From Pseudomonadota bacterium (GTDB lineage Bacteria; Bdellovibrionota; Oligoflexia; Oligoflexales; Oligoflexaceae), in assembly GCA_029556045.1 (NCBI GenBank), contig JAKQGS010000453.1:1-7741 (forward strand): 7,741 bases of DNA, written 5' to 3'. Shown here in pieces: positions 1-6,434 of the stretch (the stretch's first letter is position 1; each line of letters opens with the position of its first letter). Position numbers and translations under genes: made by a program. Under the pieces are notes generated by a model. It saw only the letters and a program-made list of their open reading frames with translations, had not been told where the DNA came from and did no database searches.

Positions 1-76
1 ACCCCGCCATCCAGCGGGATCAGTTTGTGTTGCTCGGTGGCGGTCAGCTCAAACTGATCCCGCTGGATGGCGGGGT
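1..76. repeat. Perfect 27-bp inverted repeat at the window edge
   Basis: Bases 1-27 are the exact reverse complement of bases 50-76, separated by a 22-base loop; pairing stops at 28/49 and could continue only beyond the window start. The inner arm (50-76) encodes a plausible outer-membrane-factor stretch (HPAIQRDQF), while the outer arm (1-27) gives an unremarkable KLIPLDGG. A perfect stem of this length inside a coding region and exactly at the sequence end suggests a fold-back chimera or assembly artefact. A natural hairpin is not excluded. Confidence 0.9.
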
Positions 77-785
77 GCTGCGCGGCGGTTGGCAGATTCT
101 TGACCCACGTCTCCGTCCGCTTAGGTTGTCCCATGTCCTCCCAGGGCCAGGTGGCGGGCATCGACTGGTAACCCGGCAGGAGTAGTAGCTGTTCCTGCAA
201 CTGCCGTTCGCGGGTCTGCGATTGGGCCAGACGCAGATGGCCATCCTCAACCGTGATGCGGATTTTGGTGAGTTCTTCTTCGGCGAGATAACCCTTTTTA
301 TAACGGGATTCCGCAATGGCGAGAGCCCGATCGTGGGAGGCATTCAAACGCTGTTGGATCGTACTCAGCTGCCGTGAGTGGATCTGCTCGATCAAAAGGC
401 GGGCCAGCCGTTCTTCTTCACTTAACCGGACCTGTTGGCTTTGTGCAGATTGCGCGGCGATTTCTGCCTTTGCCCCCAGGCGTTCTGCCTCGGTGGCCCC
501 AAAGCGGTAGAGGGGGGCCCGCATGGTCAGCTGCATCTGATTGCTGTACTGATCGTCCTGCATCTGGCGGGTCCCACTGGCGCTCACCGTCGGCAGGTGA
601 CCATGCAGCGATCCCTGGTTGCGGGATTGCACCGCCTGCTCCTGGCTCTGTTGCCCGAGGGTGACGGGGCTTTGGTTCACCATCTGCTGCAGAACCGACA
701 GAAAAGGGGATGTTTCGGCGGCATGAACGGACATCGACCATCCGACAAGTCCCAGAAAGAGACTGGCATGCAAACTTCTATTCAT
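1..785 (-). CDS. TolC-like outer-membrane efflux protein, N-terminal part (runs off the window)
   Basis: Outer-membrane factor of the tripartite pump, forming the exit duct across periplasm and outer membrane. The frame is open from the ATG at 785 to the window edge (261 codons plus two bases); the C-terminal part is missing, since family members are usually 400-500 residues. Residues 1-23 are a signal peptide (hydrophobic LFLGLVGW, then SVHAAE at the likely cleavage site). Residues about 90-200 show the family pattern: a short strand-like APLYRFG followed by long Ala/Gln/Glu-rich helices, including RYKKGYLAEEELTKIR, which resembles the conserved helix turn of OEP domains. The start is fixed by GGGAGG at 792-797 and by a 4-base ATGA overlap with the pump stop codon. 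The last residues (about 253 onward) are read from one arm of a perfect inverted repeat and may not be genuine. Family assignment is firm; substrate is unknown. Confidence 0.85.
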   Translation of the reverse strand, partial: MNRSLHASLFLGLVGWSMSVHAAETSPFLSVLQQMVNQSPVTLGQQSQEQAVQSRNQGSLHGHLPTVSASGTRQMQDDQYSNQMQLTMRAPLYRFGATEAERLGAKAEIAAQSAQSQQVRLSEEERLARLLIEQIHSRQLSTIQQRLNASHDRALAIAESRYKKGYLAEEELTKIRITVEDGHLRLAQSQTRERQLQEQLLLLPGYQSMPATWPWEDMGQPKRTETWVKNLPTAAQHPAIQRDQFELTATEQHKLIPLDGG

Positions 786-3700
786 GACATACCTCCCGAC
801 GAAATCATGGCGGCATCGTCCACGGCAGTGGGACGCTTGGCAAACTTCAGCATGGCCGCATGCAGGGCCGGCACCAGGAACAGGGTTAGGCTCATGGACA
901 CCCATAGGCCGCCACTCACCGCAATGCCGAGGGGCTGCAGGATCTTGCCGCCCTCACCAACCCCAAAGGCCACCGGCATCATCGCCAGAATTGTGGTCAA
1001 CGAGGTGATCAGGATGGGACGCAGGCGTTTCTGCGCCGCTTCCACCACCGCTTCGAGGGGACTAAGGCCTTGTTGAAATAATCGTTTGGCGAAGTCCACC
1101 AGGATGATGCTGTTGGCCACCGCGATACCGTTCAGCAGGATGACCCCCAAAGCGGAGTTGAGCGACAGATTGCTCTGGAACACAAAGAGGGAAATCACCA
1201 CACCGATAATCCCCAGAGGCACAGCCACCATCACCAGCAGCGGCTCCCACAGACTGCTGAACTGGATCACCATGGTGAGAAAGATCAAGGCGATGGACCA
1301 GATGATGGCCCAGGTCAGATTGTCGACGGCGTTCACCACATCCTGATCCGCCGCTTCCAGGGTGATGGCGGTGTTGCGGGGATTGCCAGGATCCTGCGGT
1401 AAGGGTTGATATTGCGCCAGGGTCTCCCGCAGTTGTATCAGAGCTTGTTCGACTTTTTTGGATGCCGCCTCTTTGGTGATGCTGGCGTCTTTTTCCAGAC
1501 GTCCCTCCACGTAAAACAGAGCTCGTCCATTGATGCGATAGGTGACCGGCTCCTCCATCTTTTCTTCCACGGTGGCCAGTGCCTTGAGAGGGACAAGCTT
1601 GTCCTTTACCACCACGGGGATCGCCTCAACATCGGTGGCATTGCTCAGGGTCATTTCGTTCATGGCCAGTACAATCGGCGTTTTACGGTTGTTCACCCAA
1701 AAATTCTGGGCCCACCGTCCCGCGGTGGCTACCCGCATGAAATCCATCAGGTCTCCCGGTGTGAGGGATACCCCGCTGGCCCGTAGTCCCGCCCATTGGC
1801 TGGTGTTGGGGCGGATGAAAATTCCCGGGCTCAGTCGGTTGTTGGGGCCGGTGTAGATATCGTTGTAAAGTTTGAGTTCCCGCAGCGATTGGGCCACCTG
1901 CTGGGCGGCGGTGTATTGATCGCCGGCGGAGCCACCACGGACCGCCACGTATAGATCCGGTGGATCCGGAATCTTGAATTCACTGGGGTTCCAGGGAGTC
2001 ACGTAATAACGACGCAGGGGATTGCTGACCAAAAGTTTCTCCAGTGTCTCAGACACCGCTTTGGATCGCCGTTTATCCTTCAGGATCAACATCACGTTGC
2101 CGCCATTGGACCAGTTGGTTTGGGAGAAGGTGTAAGCCACATCCTCCGCCACTGACTTCATGGCTTCCGCTTCGGTCTCTTGAATCACCAGATCCATCTG
2201 GGCGGAATTGGTATGCCCCTGCGTGCTAATGTTCACCATCACGATGCTGGTGTCTGGCTTACCCAGGATTTCCCGCGGCAGACGCGGCAGCACCCAAACC
2301 ACCAGTCCCACCAGGAGTGCGGTGATTCCCAGATAACTCAGTCGGCGTAGGGTGGCATGGGTGATAAACCAACGCAGGGCGCGACCATAGGCGGCCTCCA
2401 TGCGTTTTAGATATGGTTCAAAAGGGGAATGAGTGGGAGCAGAGTTGATTTCACGGCTCATCAGGTGCAGCCGGATGGTGGGCACCAACACCAGGGCGAC
2501 GATAGCGGACAGACCATGGGAAAACACCACCGCTTTGGCCAGATCCCCCAGGATCGCATAGGAAAGGTCCGCCGTAAAAGCCAGCGGCATGAACACCACC
2601 AGGGAGGCAATGGTGGCGGCGATGACGGGAAAACGCACCTCCTTCACGGCCTGCACGATAATGTCCAGTTTTTCACTGCGATTCATGATTTTGCCGCGGT
2701 GCATCTCAAAGTGACGGAAGATGTTTTCAATCACCACCACCGAGGCATCCACGTTCATACCAGCTGATAGCGCCAGTCCTCCCAGAGAAATCAGGTTGAG
2801 GTTCATGTCGAAGATGCGCATCAGGATAAAGGCCAGCAGCATACTCAGCGGGATTTCCAGGGCGGTGGTGGCGACGTTGCGAAAACTGCCAATAAAGACA
2901 AACAGCACCAGCATCGCCAGCGAGGAGCCGATGAACACCTCGTGCAGGACGTTGCGGATGGCGGAGCGGATGAATTCCAATGGGTCGATCAGGATGCGGC
3001 GTTTGATATCGGGGGGAATCTCCTGACTCAACGCATCGGTGGCGGCGATGATGTCTTCCGCCATGCGTTTGATATTGCCCCCGGGTTTGGGGCTGGCAAA
3101 GAGGATCACGCTGGGAGCACCGCTGGTGCGGATAAACTTCTGGTTGGTGGTATTGGGGCCAAAGCTGATGCTGCCAATATCCGCCAGTGAGACGATTTTG
3201 CCGGTTGGGGTGAGGATCGGCAGACTGGCCAGATCCTCCAGGGTATTGGCGCTCCGGGGCATCTGGATCTGCACCACCCGGTCGTTGACGGAGATATTGC
3301 CTCCCTGCCGTGTATCCAGAGCGGAACTCAGGGCGCTATCGATGTGGCGGGGCAGCAGTTGATAGGCCGCCATTTTTTCGGGATAGAGGCGAATGCGGAT
3401 TTCATTGCTGCGGGGGTTCCAGAGTACGGCTTCGCGGGTATCCTGGATCTTGGCCAAAAGCGGCGTGATGATCGGGTCCAGGATCTCATGCACTTCCTCC
3501 GGGGAGCGGGTATCGCTGGCGTAGGAGATGGCCAAAAACCCCTGGCCCTCGTTATTCATGCCCACGTTGGATCGACGACGGGCCTCTTCCGGCAGTCGTT
3601 CCCGGAACGAACTCCAAGCGATTTCGGTTTCCTGCTGAGCCTGCTCGGGGTCATCACCCCATCGATAGACCACTTCGATGGAAGCGCCATCTCTCCAGTA

Positions 3701-3952
3701 TTCCGACTCCACTCGCGTGACGGTGGCATGGGGCTTGGCGATAGCCCCAAGGGCGGACTCCAGTTCTGCGCCCATAGAGTCGCGAAACTCGGCGCTGGTC
3801 ATCGAACCGTAACTGGCCCACACATGAACCACCGGCCGCATGGAGTTTGGGAACAGGGATACCGGCAGACGGGTGCCGGACCAAATACCGATCAGGGCCA
3901 GTAACCCCATGATGAGGTATACCCGCAGGGGGGAGGCATAGAGTTTTTTCAT
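782..3952 (-). CDS. RND-family inner-membrane efflux pump (AcrB/HAE-like)
   Basis: Proton-driven transporter that exports substrates from periplasm or inner membrane through the outer-membrane channel. The 1056-residue length is normal for the family. Layout: TM1 at about 10-28, periplasmic loop about 30-335, TM2-TM6 at about 338-492, TM7 at about 536-555, second periplasmic loop about 560-875, TM8-TM12 at about 878-1034, short cytoplasmic tail. The TM4 motif is GMNVDASVVVIEN: Asp402 matches AcrB D407, but the D408 position is Ala403. The TM10 motif GIAVANSIILVDF has Ala946 where AcrB has K940. Proton coupling must therefore use a reduced relay, as in other RND branches with a single TM4 acid. 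The start codon overlaps the adaptor stop (ATGA at 3949-3952), with GAGG about ten bases upstream. I cannot tell drug, lipid or metal substrate from sequence alone; a CusA-type methionine relay was not recognised. Confidence 0.95.
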   Translation of the reverse strand: MKKLYASPLRVYLIMGLLALIGIWSGTRLPVSLFPNSMRPVVHVWASYGSMTSAEFRDSMGAELESALGAIAKPHATVTRVESEYWRDGASIEVVYRWGDDPEQAQQETEIAWSSFRERLPEEARRRSNVGMNNEGQGFLAISYASDTRSPEEVHEILDPIITPLLAKIQDTREAVLWNPRSNEIRIRLYPEKMAAYQLLPRHIDSALSSALDTRQGGNISVNDRVVQIQMPRSANTLEDLASLPILTPTGKIVSLADIGSISFGPNTTNQKFIRTSGAPSVILFASPKPGGNIKRMAEDIIAATDALSQEIPPDIKRRILIDPLEFIRSAIRNVLHEVFIGSSLAMLVLFVFIGSFRNVATTALEIPLSMLLAFILMRIFDMNLNLISLGGLALSAGMNVDASVVVIENIFRHFEMHRGKIMNRSEKLDIIVQAVKEVRFPVIAATIASLVVFMPLAFTADLSYAILGDLAKAVVFSHGLSAIVALVLVPTIRLHLMSREINSAPTHSPFEPYLKRMEAAYGRALRWFITHATLRRLSYLGITALLVGLVVWVLPRLPREILGKPDTSIVMVNISTQGHTNSAQMDLVIQETEAEAMKSVAEDVAYTFSQTNWSNGGNVMLILKDKRRSKAVSETLEKLLVSNPLRRYYVTPWNPSEFKIPDPPDLYVAVRGGSAGDQYTAAQQVAQSLRELKLYNDIYTGPNNRLSPGIFIRPNTSQWAGLRASGVSLTPGDLMDFMRVATAGRWAQNFWVNNRKTPIVLAMNEMTLSNATDVEAIPVVVKDKLVPLKALATVEEKMEEPVTYRINGRALFYVEGRLEKDASITKEAASKKVEQALIQLRETLAQYQPLPQDPGNPRNTAITLEAADQDVVNAVDNLTWAIIWSIALIFLTMVIQFSSLWEPLLVMVAVPLGIIGVVISLFVFQSNLSLNSALGVILLNGIAVANSIILVDFAKRLFQQGLSPLEAVVEAAQKRLRPILITSLTTILAMMPVAFGVGEGGKILQPLGIAVSGGLWVSMSLTLFLVPALHAAMLKFAKRPTAVDDAAMISSGGMS
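792..797 (-). promoter_or_regulatory. Ribosome binding site of the outer-membrane factor gene
   Basis: GGGAGG on the minus strand lies six bases before the ATG at 785, inside the last codons of the pump gene. It selects this start over the in-pump ATG at 790, and together with the ATGA overlap it supports translational coupling. Confidence 0.75.
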
Positions 3953-4827
3953 TTAGCAGCGACCTCGGGAACTTTCACCGTGACGGCATCGCCATCCGCG
4001 ATATAACCATTGGCCCGGGTGATGACCCGCATGCCGGGTTTGAGGCCCTGGGTGATTTCAACCTTGCCGTTTTTCTTGGGACCCAATGTGACGGGTACAT
4101 ATTTAGCTTTGTCCGCTTCCACCACCCGCACCACGGTTTCCGCAGCTTTTTGCACCACGGCGTCCTCCGGCAGCAGAATACCGCTGCGGGTGCCAATGAT
4201 CACCCGCACCTGTCCCAATAGACCTGGGATCAGCGGGGTCTTGGTGCCGGTGCTGGTGAGTTCACAGGTGCCGGTTTGGGTGAGGGGATCGATCACGGGG
4301 CTGATGCCAGCCACCTTGAGGGGGATTTTTTCCGTGAGGGCCGGTGCACTTAATTCCGCCTTCATGCCGGCAGTGATGCGGGGGATATCACCCGCCGCCA
4401 GTTCGATCACCACCTTGTGGGTGGAGGGATCAGAGACGGTGCCCATCTTGGTGCCACGGGTGACGCGTGCGCCGGGAGTCACTTCGTGAGCCACCACCAC
4501 ACCGGCGATGGGGGACGGCACCGATACCGGCGCATAACTATAAGCGGGGTCGGCGTTTTCCACCACGTAGAGGGCTTCGCCTCGTTTCACCCGCTTGCCC
4601 AGGGGGGCCACGATGCGGGTCACCACCCCCTCCCACTCGCTGACGATGGGCGCCATATTGGTCACCTCAACGCGGCCGGGATAAAGAAGGGTTTCCTGGA
4701 TGTCTTGGGGTTTTACGTCCTCCACCAGCACGATAGGCGGCTGTTTGCTTTCCGCCATGGCCAGGGAAAAAGGGCTGAGGGTTGTCGCCGCAAGGGATGC
4801 GACAAGTATGAAAAACGAGCGTTTCAT
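3949..4827 (-). CDS. Periplasmic adaptor (membrane fusion protein) of the RND pump, lacking an alpha-hairpin
   Basis: Adaptor linking the RND pump to the outer-membrane channel. At 292 residues it is much shorter than AcrA-type adaptors (roughly 380-400). Residues 1-25 form a Sec signal peptide ending SLAMA before ESK; no lipobox cysteine is present, so it is probably a soluble periplasmic protein. The two lipoyl half-motifs are at about 58-90 (EGVVTRIVAPLGKRVKRGEAL) and 101-131 (SPIAGVVVAHEVTPGARVTRG). Only about ten residues (NADPAYSYAP) separate them, where typical adaptors insert a long coiled-coil hairpin. Beta-barrel and membrane-proximal domains follow (about 132-220 and 221-288, including GLKPGMRVITRANGYIADGD). 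It is the first gene of the operon, with AGAGGT four bases before the ATG. Family assignment is firm. The missing hairpin is seen directly; hairpin-less adaptors such as Borrelia BesA are known. Confidence 0.92.
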   Translation of the reverse strand: MKRSFFILVASLAATTLSPFSLAMAESKQPPIVLVEDVKPQDIQETLLYPGRVEVTNMAPIVSEWEGVVTRIVAPLGKRVKRGEALYVVENADPAYSYAPVSVPSPIAGVVVAHEVTPGARVTRGTKMGTVSDPSTHKVVIELAAGDIPRITAGMKAELSAPALTEKIPLKVAGISPVIDPLTQTGTCELTSTGTKTPLIPGLLGQVRVIIGTRSGILLPEDAVVQKAAETVVRVVEADKAKYVPVTLGPKKNGKVEITQGLKPGMRVITRANGYIADGDAVTVKVPEVAAK

Positions 4828-4853
4828 AGGGACCTCTTTAAAGTTGGAGCCTG

Positions 4854-4882
4854 ATATTAAATGATTGTTAATAAATATTCAA
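4854..4882 (-). promoter_or_regulatory. Predicted sigma70-type promoter of the efflux operon
   Basis: On the minus strand, TTGAAT (4882-4877) is followed by a 17-base spacer and TAATAT (4859-4854); each hexamer matches consensus at four of six positions. Transcription would begin near 4847, giving a leader of about 20 bases that contains the AGAGGT ribosome binding site at 4832-4837. It lies in a markedly AT-rich stretch just upstream of the adaptor gene. This is a prediction from sequence only. Confidence 0.55.
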
Positions 4883-4892
4883 TGAAAATCAT
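4861..4892. promoter_or_regulatory. AT-rich dyads over the efflux promoter, possible operator
   Basis: ATGATT (4861-4866) and AATCAT (4887-4892) form an inverted pair enclosing a second imperfect dyad, ATTG (4864-4867) and CAAT (4880-4883), across the promoter spacer and -35 box. The right part, AATGAAAATCAT (4881-4892), differs at one of twelve positions from the core of the Fur-box consensus, but the flanks match poorly. A repressor binding here would block the operon. The identity of any regulator is unknown, and AT-rich sequence makes chance dyads common. Confidence 0.25.
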
Positions 4893-4982
4893 AGAAACAT
4901 AACGATTTTGAGCCATTTTTCAACGAACACACCTTTGATGCGGGGTGCGGAGGGTTTGGATGCGGTGGTTGAAAAAAAAGGT

Positions 4983-5007
4983 GGGTTTGGGGGGGGGTGG
5001 CCTTGGG
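4983..5007 (+). other. G-rich tract fitting a G-quadruplex pattern, with G9 and nearby A8 runs
   Basis: The plus strand has GGG at 4983-4985, a run of nine G at 4989-4997 (enough for two tracts), and GGG at 5005-5007, with loops of 3, 1-3 and 7 bases, which fits the usual G3+N1-7 pattern. An A8 run sits just before it at 4972-4979. It lies about 100 bases upstream of the efflux promoter and just downstream of the dehydrogenase terminator. I see no gene between 4893 and 5050. Confidence 0.45.
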
Positions 5008-5051
5008 AGTCGAGAGGTTGTGATTTCTAGATCTTTTAAATAGCTGGGATT

Positions 5052-5079
5052 AAAAAGAAAGATCACCCACGCGGATGAT
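5052..5079 (-). terminator. Rho-independent terminator of the dehydrogenase gene
   Basis: On the minus strand, ATCATCC (5079-5073) pairs with GGGTGAT (5068-5062) across a four-base GCGT loop, with one U-G wobble and no mismatch. It is followed directly by CTTTCTTTTT (5061-5052). The position, about 60 bases after the dehydrogenase stop codon, and the U-rich tail fit an intrinsic terminator that separates this gene from the efflux operon promoter. A small GATAG/CTATC hairpin precedes it. Confidence 0.7.
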
Positions 5080-5137
5080 AGCCTCTATCGAAGCCCTCCC
5101 GAAGGAATCGGCCCCGTGCTCACGGCGGCCGAGGCGG

Positions 5138-6175
5138 TTATCGGACTTTGATGATGATCTTCCCGCGCACCGCCCCCTCGACGAGCGCGCGCATCGCGTC
5201 GGGCAGCTGCGCGAGCGGGAAGGAGCGGTCAATGATGGGCTTCAGCCGTCCGTCGTTCGCGAGCGCCGCGAGGCGCTCCATTGGCTCGAAGTGTTCCTTC
5301 GCCATCAGCATCACGAACTTCTGTTTGGTGAACGGGGCAATCACCGCGGCGGCGAGCTGGCGCTCGAAGCCCGCGGTCCAATCGCCGCCGTGCTCGCCGC
5401 CGACGAAAACGAGCACGCCGTCCGGTTTGAGCGCGCCGCGCAGGCGAGAAAGGGGAGTGTTTCCACCGATGTCGAGGATGATGTCGTACTGCTCGGTGAG
5501 AAAGTCATCGCGCGTGTAGTCGAGGGCGTGGTCGGCTCCGAGTGAGCGCACGAGGGAGACTTTGGAGCGGCTACTCACACCAGTGACCTGCGCACCCATC
5601 GCCTTGGCGATTTGCACCGCATAGGTGCCGACGCCGCCCGAGGCGCCGATGACGGCCACACGCGCGCCGGGACCGACATTGCCGGCCTGGTCGATCGCCT
5701 GGAGCGCTGTGCCACCGGAAACGGCGAGGACCGCTGCCTCATCGAAGGAAAGCGACGCAGGTTTGTGCGCGAGCTTCTCCTCCAGCGCGGCGGCGAACTC
5801 GGCGTATGAGCCCTTCGCGATTCCGAACACCGCGTCGCCGACCTTGAAGCGAGTCACGGCGGCGCCGACTTCGACCACGGTGCCCGCGACGTCGAGCCCC
5901 GGCACCGACTGTTTCGGCCGGCTGAAGCCAAAGCCCATCACCCGCATCAGGTACGGCCGCCCGGTCATCATGTGCCAGGTGCCGCGGTCGAGCCCGGCCG
6001 ACTCGACGCGCACCAGCACCTCGTTGGTGGCGATGCGCGGGCGCGGAATCGGGCGGAGCGAGAAGACCTCAATGCCGCCGTAGGCAGTTTGGGTGATGGC
6101 CTGCATGGTCTCGGTGTGTTCCACCGACTTCGGGCTGGCGACGGTGAGGCGGGAGGAATGTGCAGTAGGGTTCAT
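5138..6175 (-). CDS. Zinc-independent MDR-family NAD(P)H-dependent oxidoreductase (quinone oxidoreductase-like)
   Basis: Medium-chain dehydrogenase/reductase, likely cytoplasmic, reducing a carbonyl or quinone-type substrate with NAD(P)H; the real substrate is not known. The 345-residue protein has a GroES-like N-terminal domain (about 24-140, with PGLDVAGTVVEVG) and a Rossmann domain with GASGGVG at 177-183, followed by TGVSSRSK, where Ser/Arg after the second strand suggests NADPH preference. There is no cysteine anywhere, so the catalytic and structural zinc sites of classical alcohol dehydrogenases are absent. The ATG at 6175 is chosen because GGAG lies six bases upstream. A GTG at 6187 lacks this support, and an internal ATG at 6106 (MQAITQTAYGG) is where many relatives begin, so up to 23 residues may be an extension. 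GC content is visibly higher than both neighbours, suggesting transfer. It stands alone, with its own promoter and terminator. Confidence 0.88.
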   Translation of the reverse strand: MNPTAHSSRLTVASPKSVEHTETMQAITQTAYGGIEVFSLRPIPRPRIATNEVLVRVESAGLDRGTWHMMTGRPYLMRVMGFGFSRPKQSVPGLDVAGTVVEVGAAVTRFKVGDAVFGIAKGSYAEFAAALEEKLAHKPASLSFDEAAVLAVSGGTALQAIDQAGNVGPGARVAVIGASGGVGTYAVQIAKAMGAQVTGVSSRSKVSLVRSLGADHALDYTRDDFLTEQYDIILDIGGNTPLSRLRGALKPDGVLVFVGGEHGGDWTAGFERQLAAAVIAPFTKQKFVMLMAKEHFEPMERLAALANDGRLKPIIDRSFPLAQLPDAMRALVEGAVRGKIIIKVR

Positions 6176-6193
6176 GGCGTTCTCCACTTGGAT

Positions 6194-6229
6194 CTTATGT
6201 CGTAAGCCTTACCATGTAAGCTTGTCAAG
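6194..6229. repeat. Three tandem palindromes in the dehydrogenase promoter, likely operator array
   Basis: Plus strand: CTTATGTCGTAAG (6194-6206), one base, CTTACCATGTAAG (6208-6220), then CTTGTCAAG (6221-6229). The first two are 13-base dyads of the form CTTAN-N3-NTAAG, set 14 bases apart and sharing most positions with each other. The third is a perfect 9-base dyad that contains the -35 box. Paired short dyads over a promoter are typical repressor operators, for example for TetR-type regulators. The regulator itself is not identified. Confidence 0.6.
6200..6228 (-). promoter_or_regulatory. Predicted promoter of the dehydrogenase gene
   Basis: On the minus strand a perfect TTGACA -35 box (6228-6223) is followed at 17 bases by TTACGA (6205-6200), or at 18 bases by TACGAC, a weak -10. 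The start would fall near 6193, giving a leader of about 20 bases that carries GGAG. The strong -35 paired with a poor -10, and the palindromes lying over both boxes, suggest a regulated promoter. Confidence 0.5.
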
Positions 6230-6375
6230 TCGATGCGACGAAGTCCATGCACGAGGACTCTGCGACTCGCGATCCCACCACCGCTCGTTTATCCACCGTG
6301 GGAAGGACGAAATATGTGTGTTGGCGCTACAATCGATTATCGCACGGCCATTTCCAGCAGTTTTGTATGGGCTGC

Positions 6376-6404
6376 TTGTCAACTCGTCAAATTTACGGCA
6401 TAAT
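6376..6404 (+). promoter_or_regulatory. Strong predicted sigma70 promoter of the ATPase gene
   Basis: TTGTCA (6376-6381), a 17-base spacer and CATAAT (6399-6404): five of six consensus matches in each hexamer. Transcription would start near 6411, leaving a leader of about 24 bases that contains GGAGAG at 6421-6426, eight bases before the ATG at 6435. Confidence 0.65.
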
Positions 6405-6416
6405 TAACGAGTTAAC
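6378..6416. promoter_or_regulatory. Inverted repeat framing the ATPase promoter -10 box, possible operator
   Basis: GTCAACTCGT (6378-6387) and ACGAGTTAAC (6407-6416) are inverted copies with nine of ten bases paired (the inner seven perfectly), separated by 19 bases that include the -10 box. The arms overlap the -35 box and the expected transcription start. This geometry suits a repressor or autoregulator, though the binding protein is unknown. Confidence 0.45.
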
Positions 6417-6434
6417 TGGCGGAGAGTGTAAAGT

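Noticed and set aside
435..1076. Long plus-strand open frame of 213 codons opposite the outer-membrane factor and pump genes
   Set aside because: It lies antisense to two clearly recognisable genes, shows low-complexity Arg/Gly/Pro-rich composition, and has no recognisable domain.
3344..3904. Plus-strand open frame of 186 codons opposite the pump N-terminal region
   Set aside because: It is fully antisense to conserved RND sequence and its residues resemble no family; it is a GC-driven shadow frame.
5075..5545. Plus-strand open frame of 156 codons opposite the dehydrogenase
   Set aside because: It is antisense to a well-supported enzyme in GC-rich DNA, where spurious long frames are expected.
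5138..6187. GTG start at 6187 for the dehydrogenase
   Set aside because: The ATG at 6175 has GGAG at proper spacing, and this GGAG overlaps the GTG codon itself; the GTG has no clear site of its own.
6093..6407. Plus-strand open frame of 104 codons across the dehydrogenase start and intergenic region
   Set aside because: It overlaps the dehydrogenase start and promoter, has no ribosome binding site, and shows no domain-like sequence.
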